A stretch of DNA of 64,000 bases from UBA7374 sp049890275 (GCA_049890275.1 JBMHBT010000001.1:69188-133187), one strand, 5' to 3'. Counted from the first letter of the stretch, positions 1 through 10,887 are shown. Made by a program: numbers and translations. The notes: generated by a model from the sequence alone, not told the origin.

Positions 1-27
1 GTGTAGTCACTTCGGAGATTCGAGAAT

Positions 28-651
28 ATGGAGCAACCGGATCCAGTTGAGCGTCCAACTACACGACGTATCTCGAAGGCCGAGATCAATGAACTTCCCC
101 TTATTGCCTGGGAAGGCCCTGTGCAAATCCTCGGTACTGTTGATGCGATGGAGTCGGCGGTGGAAAAGCTGGCCGGTGAAGCCCATCTCGGCTTTGATAC
201 GGAAACTCGACCGAGTTTTAAAAAGGGAGAGTACTATCCGCCAGCCCTAGTGCAGTTGGCCAACGCTGATTGCGTCTACCTCTTCCGGATTAGTCAGACA
301 AAAACGCTGGATCCTCTCCGGCCGCTCTTCGAATCGAGCCATATTCTTAAGACGGGTGTCGCTATCGCCGACGATGTCAAAGAGCTCCGGGCAATGGAGG
401 AATTTCGTCCTGCAGGTTTTATAGAAGTTGCGGATTTAACGAAAAAACTCGGCTACGAGAACCGTGGCTTGCGGGCATTGGCTGCACTCCTACTGGAGGG
501 CCGAATTAGCAAGGCTGCACAAGTAACCAACTGGGCAAGGGAACAATTGGACGCGAAGCAGATCCGCTATGCCGCGACCGATGCCTGGATCAGCCGCGAA
601 ATCTATCTGCGGGCGCTAGCCGAAGAGTCGGAAAAAGAAGAGTCTTCTTAA
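28..651 (+). CDS. RNase D-like 3'-5' exonuclease (DEDDy family)
   Basis: A 207-residue protein that should trim RNA or DNA from the 3' end using two metal ions. Exo I is seen as GFDTET with D57 and E59, Exo II around VAIADDVKEL with D115/D116, and Exo III as YAATDAWIS with Y181 and D185, so the full DEDDy set is present. The protein consists of the nuclease domain only, without the HRDC domain found in the longer paralogue at 20949-22133. The ATG at 28 is preceded by a weak GGAG. Its stop codon shares TTAA with the stop of the convergent pseudopilin gene. The exact substrate cannot be told from sequence. Confidence 0.85.
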   Translation: MEQPDPVERPTTRRISKAEINELPLIAWEGPVQILGTVDAMESAVEKLAGEAHLGFDTETRPSFKKGEYYPPALVQLANADCVYLFRISQTKTLDPLRPLFESSHILKTGVAIADDVKELRAMEEFRPAGFIEVADLTKKLGYENRGLRALAALLLEGRISKAAQVTNWAREQLDAKQIRYAATDAWISREIYLRALAEESEKEESS

Positions 652-1553
652 ATGGGCCGCGAAGGGAAGTAGATGCGACGGTAGAACACCTGGCTGTACT
701 GCAGAATGACTTCATCCAGCGTATTGCCAGTAGCCTCTAGGTTCTGCAGAATCGTAGCACCCTCGTCCGATAGTACGGTCAGGCGAATATCCGCATAAGC
801 CAGAGGCTTCTGATAACGCGGATCTGACGCGGCGACCGCACCGGAACCGACAGTCGAGCTCTCTCCACCAAAGATCGTATTTCCTTCAACCAAAGTGGAT
901 GTACCCGGATCCCCGTCATCCTCGACAAAGAATTTGATCTCAAAACTGGCAATATTACTAACTAAATAATCATCGGCATTGATCGTCGTCGAGGTGTCCG
1001 GGCCGGCGCCTTCTCCACTGGTACCACCCGTCCAAGTACCCCAGTCCAATGTCTCCTGATTTTCTCTGCCCATCAAGTCATTGAAGGTCGTCTCCGCATT
1101 GATAATTTTACGATAAAGCACGAAGAGGCGATCATCTCCCGCCTCTTCCCCCGTAACAGGGTCCGCGAAACGAAGCAGGTAACCAATTCCACAGATATCC
1201 CCCGGACCTTCAGGACGATCCAAAGCGGGAGAGAATAGACGCAGTGAGACGGTATTGGTTGTCCCGCCAACCGCGGCGAGTTCCTGATTTTCAGCATTCA
1301 GCCATTGCATACCGTTATTCCGAAATACCGCTGTTTCCAGATCCTGGGTGATCAGCTCCATGGCGACACGAGCGCTGGCCAGAGCAGAAAGACGCCCGGA
1401 AGAACGTGTCCAAACATTGAGTACTTGACTGGTAATCTGGATTACCAGACCAACCAGAACAACCATGATGGCAGTCGCCACCATAATCTCAATCAAAGTA
1501 AACGCGCGTTTGACGCGGCGGCGGGTTCCGGCAAAAATCGTAGACTTTTTCAT
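648..1553 (-). CDS. Pseudopilin, Verru_Chthon cassette protein C-like
   Basis: A 301-residue protein with a class III (prepilin) signal: a basic head, then AFTLIEIMVATAIMVV with F18 as predicted +1 and E22 as the +5 glutamate, followed by one hydrophobic helix. The residue before the cut is Ala17 rather than the usual Gly. The helix is followed by VWTRSSGRLSALASARVAME, which is close to what I remember of Verru_Chthon cassette protein C. It would be inserted in the inner membrane, cut and N-methylated by a prepilin peptidase, and assembled as a minor pseudopilin. It is the last gene of a five-gene minus-strand operon (4147 to 648), 9 bp after the preceding gene. No assembly ATPase, platform protein or secretin is in the window. 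Confidence 0.75.
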   Translation of the reverse strand: MKKSTIFAGTRRRVKRAFTLIEIMVATAIMVVLVGLVIQITSQVLNVWTRSSGRLSALASARVAMELITQDLETAVFRNNGMQWLNAENQELAAVGGTTNTVSLRLFSPALDRPEGPGDICGIGYLLRFADPVTGEEAGDDRLFVLYRKIINAETTFNDLMGRENQETLDWGTWTGGTSGEGAGPDTSTTINADDYLVSNIASFEIKFFVEDDGDPGTSTLVEGNTIFGGESSTVGSGAVAASDPRYQKPLAYADIRLTVLSDEGATILQNLEATGNTLDEVILQYSQVFYRRIYFPSRPI

Positions 1554-1562
1554 AGGATCTCT

Positions 1563-2252
1563 CTAGCGCACAACAGCTAGGTTATATGTGAATATGGGAT
1601 CGTTTTCAGCGAGGTCGGCAGCTACGACAACCGTCATAGCTCCACCCTGTATAACCGCTTGATCCGCTTCTAAACGAAAAATGCGAGCCTCCATTGCAAA
1701 ATAGCCCTCTGGATAGGCGGCCAAACTCTTACTTAAAGAGTAACGGGGATAACTGCCTTCTCCATTATCACTGGTATGCTCTGCTGGGATTACCGATGAA
1801 GGTGTTAAGACAATGCGGTAAATGGGACCGGCGGCATCTCTAAAGCGTTCTTCGTCAACGAGACCAGTCGCTTCAACATTCCCGCTCTCCGATGCATCAA
1901 ACCCGATCTCCAGATTGACGACCGGGGGAGCATCCACATCCGTTGTTTCTTCGTAGTAACGGTAGATAAAGACCGTCGCAAAACCGTCGTCGGCAACTGC
2001 ATTAAAAATTGAGTTAAAGTTGGAGCCGGTCGAAATATCGGATGAAGAGTGCAAAAATGCATTCAGCGTGTTGACCAAAGATGCAATTTCGTCAGTCGTC
2101 TCGACTTCTTCAATCGATTTAAGGGAAGGTCCCAATAGGCCAATCAAAGCCAACACGGAAACAAGGAAAATACCCAATGCGAGTACGACCTCGATCAAAC
2201 TGAAACCGGAACGCCGGGGGACTTGCTGGGGGCTTGCTGCTTTCATAAACAT
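1563..2252 (-). CDS. Pseudopilin, Verru_Chthon cassette protein B-like
   Basis: A 229-residue protein with prepilin signal RRSGFSLIEVVLALGIFLVS; Gly16/Phe17 is the expected cut and Glu21 is the +5 residue. The string GFSLIEVVLALGIFLVSVLA followed by LIGLLGPSL matches the typical start of Verru_Chthon cassette protein B as I recall it. The rest is a globular, beta-rich periplasmic part with no recognised enzyme motif. The ATG at 2252 overlaps the TAA of the preceding gene by one base (TAATG), which suggests translational coupling. An internal ATG two codons later (2246) is an alternative start. Confidence 0.75.
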   Translation of the reverse strand: MFMKAASPQQVPRRSGFSLIEVVLALGIFLVSVLALIGLLGPSLKSIEEVETTDEIASLVNTLNAFLHSSSDISTGSNFNSIFNAVADDGFATVFIYRYYEETTDVDAPPVVNLEIGFDASESGNVEATGLVDEERFRDAAGPIYRIVLTPSSVIPAEHTSDNGEGSYPRYSLSKSLAAYPEGYFAMEARIFRLEADQAVIQGGAMTVVVAADLAENDPIFTYNLAVVR

Positions 2253-2908
2253 TATTTCAGTGCCTCTTCTGGGTTGTTAATCGGAGTAGTCGTACCGGCG
2301 CGACGGAAGATTAAGCCCGTAACCGTATACTCCTGATCATCATTAATCACGATGTCGAGTTCACCTCCGCTAGGCTGTAAACTTCCGGCACGAATGATTA
2401 AACGAGTGTTGGTGAAATTAACCGGTCCGGTAGACATATTACCGTTACTGGAAAATTCGTAGTAAGAAAATTCTTCTCCCGAACCGGCCGCTCTGGAAAC
2501 CGATCGTGGATACTCTAGGCGAAAGCCCGTCTGCGCGTCGCTCAAATCGGCATCAAAATAAATACCGCTGGGCAAGTAAGTTCCCTGAGTCGCTGCGATC
2601 CACTGGTTTGGATTCTCCTTGTCTTCATAGACAATACCAAAGAAACGCCGGTATTTCTCGTCATCTCGGTCAGTACCTTTATCCGTGTATACAATCAGCC
2701 GAGTACGAGTGTTTTTCAGGATTGCCTGACCGCGTGCTCCACTGGCGATGCCGGAAACGATTCGTTTGGCATTGTCCAGTGCCGCACCGGATCCGCCCTT
2801 ACCGGCAACAAAAAGGATCGAGGAAGCCAGCACGATCAAAGCGATCACAGCCAGTAGTTCAATCAGGGTGAATCCACCCCGACGCATATGAGTTGTGCGA
2901 TTGGTCAT
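2252..2908 (-). CDS. Pseudopilin, GspH-like / Verru_Chthon cassette protein D-like
   Basis: A 218-residue protein. The open frame reaches back to 3022, but that would lie inside the preceding gene; the ATG at 2908 sits one base after that gene's stop codon and gives a normal short prepilin leader, so I chose it. The signal is RRGGFTLIELLAVIALIVL with Gly12/Phe13 as the cut and Glu17 as +5. The following region (DNAKRIVSGIASGARGQAI) is the usual GspH-like helix continuation, and the protein resembles Verru_Chthon cassette protein D. Probable role: minor pseudopilin in a type II secretion or pilus-like fibre. The next gene downstream overlaps by one base (TAATG). Confidence 0.72.
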   Translation of the reverse strand: MTNRTTHMRRGGFTLIELLAVIALIVLASSILFVAGKGGSGAALDNAKRIVSGIASGARGQAILKNTRTRLIVYTDKGTDRDDEKYRRFFGIVYEDKENPNQWIAATQGTYLPSGIYFDADLSDAQTGFRLEYPRSVSRAAGSGEEFSYYEFSSNGNMSTGPVNFTNTRLIIRAGSLQPSGGELDIVINDDQEYTVTGLIFRRAGTTTPINNPEEALK

Positions 2909-2909
2909 A

Positions 2910-3494
2910 CTATTCGTCCCAAAGTTGGTAAGAAAGTCCACCGAGGCCGTCTTCTTCAACATATGCGGTAATGGATAATCGAACGCTCTGCGTAGCAATG
3001 TCCGGCTGGACAAAGCCATCACCGTCGCCGTCTACAGCAAGGAATATCTCACGGTTATTGAAGCGGTCAGCCACTTCATCTTCACTGTATAAACCAGTAG
3101 AAGGATCGTTATAAAATTCGCTCTCATTAAAAGAGTAGAAACTGATCCGGCGGCGGTTGCGGCCCTCCCATCCGGCAGAAGAAGTCGATTCATTCGATTC
3201 TGAAGATTTAGCCGCTTTGCCACTCAGGGTTTCAACAAATAGAAACTCAGGATCATTGATCCGCAAATCACCTGTGTCCGTAGCACTGTCCAAAAACGGA
3301 TAGAACTTATACTCGCTCTTGTAGAGCTCGATGGCGCTGATGTAATTCGACAATTGTGCTTTGGAAGCTGCAATATTGGCCTGTTTGCGCACAGCAGCAA
3401 CTGCGGGAATCAGGATACCGGCAAGGATACCGATAATCGCGATGACCATCAAAAGTTCGATCAAAGTAAACGCATTTCTGTTCTTTTTATTCAT
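2910..3494 (-). CDS. Type II secretion pseudopilin-like protein
   Basis: A 194-residue protein with prepilin signal NAFTLIELLMVIAIIGILAG; the predicted cut is after Ala8 (not Gly), Phe9 is +1 and Glu13 is +5. After the membrane helix comes AAVRKQANIAASKAQLSNYI and then a Lys/Tyr-rich GspG-like stretch ending in KFYPF, the standard layout of major pseudopilins, here without the calcium-site string seen in the neighbour at 3494-4147. The start overlaps the stop of that neighbour by one base (TAATG). It is likely a structural subunit; which of the two GspG-like genes is the major one cannot be told. Confidence 0.78.
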   Translation of the reverse strand: MNKKNRNAFTLIELLMVIAIIGILAGILIPAVAAVRKQANIAASKAQLSNYISAIELYKSEYKFYPFLDSATDTGDLRINDPEFLFVETLSGKAAKSSESNESTSSAGWEGRNRRRISFYSFNESEFYNDPSTGLYSEDEVADRFNNREIFLAVDGDGDGFVQPDIATQSVRLSITAYVEEDGLGGLSYQLWDE

Positions 3495-4147
3495 TATTCG
3501 CCTGGGTAAATGTTATCTAAATTATCATCCGATTGACGGTTTTCCCGTGTAATCACACCGTCGGCTCCAACTGCAGTGTGCAAACCATCCGGTCCTTTTG
3601 AGTAGAGTACAAAACCAAAGTTTTCCCAGCTATCCGTGTCTTTATACTTGTAGACGTAGGGCTCTCCCCACGGATCCATAAAAACAAGACCGTCTGGCCG
3701 AGCGGTATTCTCTGTCGGCAAATCCCGATCCGGATTGTCCACAGAAGAAACCAAAAACTGTGCCGTATCGATAAAAGATTTAGGGCCATCACTGGGAACA
3801 TCTGTAATGTCCTCGAAGTCAGTGTCTGCACCGGAACGTTCAAACTCTTTCCAGCCCAACAATGCTTTTAACAAAGTTTCCTCTGCTACTTCTCCGCCCT
3901 GCGTCCATGGGTAGTCTCCCTTGCGCAACTTAAATTGCTCAATAGACTGTGCAAGAACCGCAAGTTCCGATTTAGCGCGGGCACGATTTTGTGCCCCGCG
4001 AATACCATTGGAAACACCAAAGGTGATACTGGCTAAAATACCAATAACAGCGATAACGAGTAGAATCTCAATTAGAGTAAAGCCACGGCGAGAACGGCGG
4101 GAATTACGAACTGGAATATGGGGCTGACGAAACATGTTGGAGAGCAA
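3494..4147 (-). CDS. GspG-like major pseudopilin
   Basis: A 217-residue protein and first gene of the pseudopilin operon. The signal is RRGFTLIEILLVIAVIGILA with Gly22/Phe23 as the cut and Glu27 as +5. The helix is followed by ELAVLAQSIEQFKLRKGDYP, and the C-terminal part holds DPWGEPYVYKYKD and FVLYSKGPDG, the two strings typical of GspG, where they border the calcium-binding loop. The gene likely encodes the main subunit of a type II secretion pseudopilus. The 109-bp upstream gap holds the palindrome CCAATATTGG (4165-4174). The gene order downstream is pseudopilin, D-like, B-like, C-like. Confidence 0.82.
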   Translation of the reverse strand: MLSNMFRQPHIPVRNSRRSRRGFTLIEILLVIAVIGILASITFGVSNGIRGAQNRARAKSELAVLAQSIEQFKLRKGDYPWTQGGEVAEETLLKALLGWKEFERSGADTDFEDITDVPSDGPKSFIDTAQFLVSSVDNPDRDLPTENTARPDGLVFMDPWGEPYVYKYKDTDSWENFGFVLYSKGPDGLHTAVGADGVITRENRQSDDNLDNIYPGE

Positions 4148-4256
4148 AGAAAGAAAGGCTTACGCCAATATTGGTGCATAAAATTGCAATCATCTAACAT
4201 TGGAGTAAAACGATATAAAGTCAACGTCTTAGCAGAGGTAGCCGCGATGCGAAAGA

Positions 4257-5084
4257 CTAATCTTTCTTGAAAATAGCACCGCTACGACGACGTTCTTCGA
4301 TCAGAGGGCGCTCGGCCTCAGTCATCGGCTCAGGGTCACTCGTGTATTGATCAATTTTCCAGGGGGCTGGCTGCAGGTCGTGATCCACCGCCACGCGGTA
4401 GTCAAAGACAAAACAATCGCCCTCCCAGAGACTCTTCTCTTTGGGCATCAACTCGAGATAGCGAAGAATTCCGCCCTTGAGATGATAAACATTTTTAAAA
4501 CCTTTACTCTTTAAGTAGGCGGTAGAGCGTTCGCAACGGATACCACCGGTACAATACATGGCAATCTTCTGCTCCTCTCGTCCCTTTAGCTGCTGGTCGA
4601 CGAAACGTGCAAAACTCGCGAAATCCTCGGTATCCGGATTGGTTGCACCTTGGAAGCGTCCGACATGCACTTCGTAGTCATTGCGTGTATCAATGGTCAG
4701 TACATCCGGATCGGTAATCAATTCGTTCCACTCATCCGGCTCGAGATAAGTACCCACTGCTTCGCGCGGATCTGCTCCCAGTTGACGGAAAGTGACTATT
4801 TCCGGCTTTCGCTTGACCTTGAACTTAGGAAACGGGCAGAAGTCGGCATACGAATACTTCACTTCCAGCGCCGCAAAGCGTGGATCTTCCCGAAGTAAGG
4901 CGATTGTTGCATCCACTGCCTCGTGGCTACCGGAACAAGTGGAGTTGATCCCCTCAGGCGCTAGAATAATGCTGCCGCGAAGCCCCACCTTCAAACCGTG
5001 ATCCACCAGTCGATCCGCCCATTCATCCCGATCCGGCAATTCCACAAAGTGATAGAAAGCAGCTATTTTCCAATCATCCGACAT
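4257..5084 (-). CDS. trhO: tRNA uridine(34) hydroxylase, rhodanese domain (TrhO/YceA family)
   Basis: A 275-residue protein that should hydroxylate U34 of some tRNAs on the way to 5-carboxymethoxyuridine-type modifications. The N-terminal acylphosphatase-like part (KVGLRGSIILAPEGINSTCS) is followed by a rhodanese domain with DTRNDYEVHVGRF at about 132-144 and the catalytic loop YCTGGIRCE with Cys178. The open frame runs to 5261, but the first 59 residues have no family match; the ATG at 5084 gives the usual start MSDDWKIAAFYHF and the normal family length. It lies back to back with the DEAD-box helicase gene. Confidence 0.9.
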   Translation of the reverse strand: MSDDWKIAAFYHFVELPDRDEWADRLVDHGLKVGLRGSIILAPEGINSTCSGSHEAVDATIALLREDPRFAALEVKYSYADFCPFPKFKVKRKPEIVTFRQLGADPREAVGTYLEPDEWNELITDPDVLTIDTRNDYEVHVGRFQGATNPDTEDFASFARFVDQQLKGREEQKIAMYCTGGIRCERSTAYLKSKGFKNVYHLKGGILRYLELMPKEKSLWEGDCFVFDYRVAVDHDLQPAPWKIDQYTSDPEPMTEAERPLIEERRRSGAIFKKD

Positions 5085-5299
5085 ATCCGACAATGAAAAT
5101 AGATCCACCGCTCTGCGGGAAGTTTTTTTTCCAAAATCAGAGAACAGAACTTCGGCAAAGAATGGTATTGTTGGTATAAGTAAAGTGCTTAAGCCTTGTG
5201 CATTGCCTGCAGACCTGTCAAAGCCCGCACAATGAAGCGCGCTCATCGGATAGAGCATCAATACCCGTACAGCGATCTGCTACGATCCGATTTACTAAC

Positions 5300-6750
5300 A
5301 TGGAAACGACATTCGAAGAACTTGGGCTACGCCCTGAACTGCTCAACAGCATACACGAACTAGGCTTTGAATCGCCCTCACCCGTTCAGGCCAAAACCAT
5401 ACCCGTGGCACTTTCCGGTCGTGATATTGTGGGGATTTCCCAGACCGGCTCGGGCAAAACCGCCGCATTTACCCTGCCGGCCCTGCAAGCGATCGACCTG
5501 GACTCCCATACGCCGCAGGTTTTAGTACTGTGCCCCACGCGCGAACTGGCTGTTCAAGTATGCGAGGAAGTACACCGACTCTCCAATAAACTCAAAGGGG
5601 TCAGCGCTATACCTGTTTACGGGGGCGCTCCGATTGACCGGCAAATACGCGCCATGAAAAAAGGTGTTCAAATTATTATCGGTACACCCGGGCGTGTGAT
5701 CGACCATTTGAAACGCCGTACCCTACGAACTGAAAATATTCGTATGTGTATCCTCGACGAGGCGGACCGGATGCTCGACATGGGCTTCCGGACTGACATG
5801 GAGACCATCCTCGATGCGATTCCCCGAGAGAGACAAACTCTCTTTTTCTCCGCCACAATGAACAAAGGTGTAACCGGATTGATCCGCGCCTTTAGCAATC
5901 AGGCCGAATACATTGAGATTGAGGGAAAATCGATCACGGTAGATACAATTGAGCAGGTCTACTACGAGGTACGCAATCGCTCAAAAGTCGAAGTCATGAG
6001 CCGGCTTCTGGATATTGCTCCGGCGCAACGCGGCATCGTCTTTTGCAACACGAAAAAGGCGGTCGATGAATGCTGTGAAGCTTTGATCGCACGAGGCTAT
6101 CCCGCCGATCGTATTCACGGAGACATCACTCAAGCGGTGCGCGAAAAAGTGCTACGACGCTTCCGGGAAGGGAGTGTCGAGATATTAGTTGCCACAGATG
6201 TCGCCGCCCGCGGACTGGACATCGAGGATATCGATCTCGTCTTTAACTACGACCTACCCTACGACCCGGAAGACTACGTACACCGCATCGGACGTACCGG
6301 CCGGGCCGGACGCTCAGGCCGGTCGGTAACCTTCTGCTACGGGCGGGACATCTACCGTCTGGAGGCCATCGAGCGATACACCCGCCAACCTGTGCGCCGA
6401 ATGAAAATACCCAGTCAGGAGGAAGTAGAAGGCAGCCGAGCAGACAAGGTCTTCAACCAGTTGCGCGACCATCTGGAACGTGGCCAGTATCGGCGTTTCG
6501 ATCCCCAGATTGATCGTTTGCTGGACACAGGTCATACTCCGACAGATATAGCTAGTGCCTTGTTTGATCTTTTGCAGGGAGAAGAGGAACGCGGACGAGA
6601 GACAATTGCCGAGGATAGCGAGCCATTTGAGGAAAGACCCAAACGGAAAAAACCGTACAAGAAAGACTGCCGTGGCCGACCGGATTACCGGAAAAAGAAA
6701 AAGCCCGGCTACCCGAAAACAACTGGAAAGCGGCGCTTCAAACGCCCGAG

Positions 6751-6754
<4 letters not shown>
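5300..6754 (+). CDS. DEAD-box ATP-dependent RNA helicase
   Basis: A 484-residue RNA helicase of the RhlE/CsdA type that unwinds short RNA duplexes using ATP. Visible motifs: Q motif GFESPSPVQ (22-30), Walker A SQTGSGKT (47-54), PTREL (79-83), GTPGR (128-132), DEAD (153-156), SAT (184-186), and HRIGRTGRAGR in the second RecA domain. The C-terminal tail is rich in Lys and Arg (KRKKPYKKD, RKKKKPGYPK), a common RNA-binding extension. The start at 5300 was chosen over the far upstream ATG at 5198 because family similarity begins at METTFEELGL. Its stop shares CTAA with the stop of convergent gltX. Confidence 0.93.
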
Positions 6755-8115
<1,361 letters not shown>

Positions 8116-8235
8116 AGCGTACATTGGTGAACACGACCTAGGGCAAAATCAAGCTGAACCGCGCATCCTCTTTTCTAATCCAAGAAATTTGTGCCCTTGC
8201 ACAAACACCCCACGAGAAGGCAATCTGTGGACCGG

Positions 8236-8913
8236 ATGTCCAAAACTCACAAACAAGCCAACTACCTTGCTGTCGTCGACTGGGGTCGAACCGAATATAT
8301 CGATGCGCTGGAGAGACAAAAGGCGCTACTGGTTGACCGAATTGATGAACAGGCACCGGACACACTCCTTTTTACCGAGCACGAACCTATTTTCACACTT
8401 GGTATGCGGAAGGGTGCCGAACAGCACTTGGTTTGGACGGAAGAGCAACGCAAGATTGCCGGTGTCAACCTATACCAAAGTAACCGAGGTGGCGACATCA
8501 CTTACCACGGCCCGGGTCAAATCGTCGCCTACCCCATTATCTCGCTGCGCGAACGAAAGGATCTGCATGCATACCTGCGCGATCTTGAAGAAGTGGTCAT
8601 CCGTACTCTGGCAGGCTTTGGCCTTACAGCAGGTCGGCGAGCCGGCATGACAGGCATCTGGATGGAGACCCGAAAAATCTGTGCCCTCGGAGTTGCCGTA
8701 AAATCATGGGTGACGTACCACGGGCTCGCTCTCAACGTCGACCCTGACCTGTCGCACTTCTCCGGTATTATACCCTGTGGCATTACTGAAGGCACGGTTA
8801 CCTCAATGGCAGCTGAAATAAACCAGCCTATCCATACAAACGATGTAAAATCCCGATTAGCGATTGAATTTCAAGAGGTGTTCGGGAAAAATACCGAAAC
8901 GAATGGAAACTGA
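8236..8913 (+). CDS. lipB: Octanoyltransferase (lipoate biosynthesis)
   Basis: LipB moves octanoyl groups from acyl carrier protein to the lipoyl domains of 2-oxoacid dehydrogenases and the glycine cleavage H protein. The 225-residue protein has the LipB signature RGGDITYHGPGQ (84-95), the catalytic lysine in KICALG (Lys147) and the catalytic cysteine in IIPCG (Cys181). The open frame can be extended to a GTG at 8191, but the first ATG at 8236 gives the usual length. The gene overlaps lipA by 11 bp, so the two steps of lipoate synthesis are coupled. Confidence 0.93.
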   Translation: MSKTHKQANYLAVVDWGRTEYIDALERQKALLVDRIDEQAPDTLLFTEHEPIFTLGMRKGAEQHLVWTEEQRKIAGVNLYQSNRGGDITYHGPGQIVAYPIISLRERKDLHAYLRDLEEVVIRTLAGFGLTAGRRAGMTGIWMETRKICALGVAVKSWVTYHGLALNVDPDLSHFSGIIPCGITEGTVTSMAAEINQPIHTNDVKSRLAIEFQEVFGKNTETNGN

Positions 8914-9826
8914 TAAGCGCAAACCGGATTGGCTCCGTGCCAAGCTACCCACAAGCAAAGCCTACCGCGAGACGAAGGAGATCGTTGACGCCAACTCGTT
9001 GCACACCGTTTGTCAAAGTGCTCAATGTCCAAATATGGGAGAATGCTGGTCACGCGGCACAGCTACGGTGATGATACTCGGTAATGTTTGTACCCGCTCT
9101 TGTCGCTTTTGTGCCGTGCAGACGGGACGACCCGCAGAACTGGACCTGGGCGAACCCGCGCGTGTAGCCGAATCCATCGCGAAAATGAATCTGCAACACA
9201 CTGTTGTTACTTCAGTCGCACGAGATGACCTGAAAGATGGCGGTGCATCTGTGTGGGCTGCAACCATTCGAGCCATCCACCACCGAGTCCCTGAATGTGC
9301 CGTGGAAGTGCTGACTGCCGATTTTCGCGGACAACAGGAGTACCTTGATATTGTACTCGACGCCTGCCCCGACATTTTTAACCACAACCTAGAAACTGTG
9401 GAACGCCTACAGCGCCCCATTCGAAAGACCGCGCGCTATGATCGTTCGCTCTGGGTACTACGGCACGCAAAATCACGGGGTTTTATTACCAAGTCTGGTA
9501 TCATGCTCGGCATAGGCGAACGCAAAGAGGAAGTGGAACAAGTCCTACGAGACATGGCAGCAGAAGGTGTCGATATCCTAACTATTGGACAATACCTGCA
9601 GCCCTCCGGTGATCACCAACCGATCGACCGCTGGGTAACTCCGGAAGAATTCGAGGAATGGAAGCAATTTGCACTGGAAATCGGCTTTGGCGTTTGTGAA
9701 TCCGGCCCGATGATACGGTCTTCTTACCATGCCGACGAACAATCGGACAAATTCGACGTGCGGGAACGGCGTAGACGAATGCAGGCGTCCCAAAAGTCCT
9801 CTCTGGTTGCAGACCCTTCAGCTTAG
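8903..9826 (+). CDS. lipA: Lipoyl synthase
   Basis: A radical SAM enzyme that inserts two sulfur atoms into protein-bound octanoyl groups. The 307-residue protein has the auxiliary-cluster cysteines Cys37, Cys42 and Cys48 in CQSAQCPNMGEC, and the radical SAM cluster cysteines Cys63, Cys67 and Cys70 in CTRSCRFC. The C-terminal RSSY that completes the auxiliary cluster is seen in PMIRSSYHADE. The ATG at 8903 was preferred to 8864, because METDKRKPDWLRAK is the normal LipA start; it lies inside the lipB 3' end. The stop shares TTAG with the stop of convergent pyrD. Confidence 0.95.
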   Translation: METDKRKPDWLRAKLPTSKAYRETKEIVDANSLHTVCQSAQCPNMGECWSRGTATVMILGNVCTRSCRFCAVQTGRPAELDLGEPARVAESIAKMNLQHTVVTSVARDDLKDGGASVWAATIRAIHHRVPECAVEVLTADFRGQQEYLDIVLDACPDIFNHNLETVERLQRPIRKTARYDRSLWVLRHAKSRGFITKSGIMLGIGERKEEVEQVLRDMAAEGVDILTIGQYLQPSGDHQPIDRWVTPEEFEEWKQFALEIGFGVCESGPMIRSSYHADEQSDKFDVRERRRRMQASQKSSLVADPSA

Positions 9827-10887
9827 ATCCAGTCCTCGCCTCGACTCTTCAGAGAACGGGCAAGTGAACGGACAAGAAATGGGCCTTTGTAGATCCAAGC
9901 TGTGTAAATTTGGACTAGGGAAGCACCGGCATCGACCATGGCGCCAGCTGTCTCCGGCGAGTCGATGCCACCGACTCCAATGATCGGCAATTTGCCCTGC
10001 GTGGCTAAATGAATGTACTTAACCACCTCACGAGAACGCCTGCCCAAAAAGGAACCTCCACTCAAACCACCCGCTTCATTTCCGGGAAAACGCTCGGGGC
10101 GAGCAATCGTTGTATTCGTCGCAATGACGCCGCTGAACTCAACGTCCAGGAGCGTCTCCAGAACAGTGTCGATTTCCTTGAAATGGAGATCGGGGGCAAT
10201 CTTCAGCAGCATAGGATGCGGCTCACGCCCCATTCGCTTGGCAAAACTACAATTTTCATCACGCAAAGCCGAAAGTAGTTCACTTAGGTACGCCTTTGAT
10301 TGCAGGTCACGAAGGCCAGCAGTATTGGGACTACTGATGTTGACCGTAAAATAATCGGCCTGATCGGCCAATGCGCGAAAACAGGACAAATAATCATTGG
10401 CTGCCTCTTCCAAAGGAGTTTCCTTCGCTTTCCCGATATTAATGCCGACCGGCATACGCCGTTTTCCCTTCGGATACTCAATCGACAAACGCTGTGCCAT
10501 CGACTCCGCACCATAGTTGTTAAATCCCATGCGATTGACGATCGATTCTGATTCCGGATAGCGAAAAAGTCTCGGCTGTGGATTACCTGGTTGACCCTGC
10601 GGAGTCACAGTGCCGACCTCCGCATGGCCAAAACCAAGCGCTTCCACCGCTCGACAAAACTCTGCGTTCTTATCCATACCTGCCGCTAGACCGACACGAT
10701 TGGGAAATTCCAGCCCAAAGAGCTTTACCGGACGATCCTCACAAAACTGGCTATATGCACGGAGTAAGGGGCACAATCCGGGTGCTTTCGGCATCGCGCG
10801 TAACACCTTAGCTCCCATATCATGGGCCTGCTCTGGCTCCATTCGGAAAAGAAGCGGTCGGACTAGATTCTCGTAAACAACTCCCAT
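9823..10887 (-). CDS. pyrD: Dihydroorotate dehydrogenase (quinone), class 2
   Basis: A membrane-associated flavoenzyme that oxidises dihydroorotate to orotate with quinone in pyrimidine synthesis. The 354-residue protein has the class 2 N-terminal helix (YENLVRPLLFRMEPEQAH), the FMN region GLAAGMDKNAE, the NRMGFNNYGAE stretch and the class 2 loop NISSPNTAGLRDLQ with the catalytic serine. The ATG at 10887 was chosen because the added 15 residues from 10932 have no family match. The 168-bp upstream gap to the next divergent gene holds the 12-bp palindrome at 10936-10947. Confidence 0.94.
   Translation of the reverse strand: MGVVYENLVRPLLFRMEPEQAHDMGAKVLRAMPKAPGLCPLLRAYSQFCEDRPVKLFGLEFPNRVGLAAGMDKNAEFCRAVEALGFGHAEVGTVTPQGQPGNPQPRLFRYPESESIVNRMGFNNYGAESMAQRLSIEYPKGKRRMPVGINIGKAKETPLEEAANDYLSCFRALADQADYFTVNISSPNTAGLRDLQSKAYLSELLSALRDENCSFAKRMGREPHPMLLKIAPDLHFKEIDTVLETLLDVEFSGVIATNTTIARPERFPGNEAGGLSGGSFLGRRSREVVKYIHLATQGKLPIIGVGGIDSPETAGAMVDAGASLVQIYTAWIYKGPFLVRSLARSLKSRGEDWI

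Noticed and set aside
2909..3022. Longer start for the GspH-like pseudopilin gene
   Set aside because: The extra 38 residues overlap the previous gene and would put a long tail before the prepilin signal; ATG 2908 fits both the leader and the one-base spacing.
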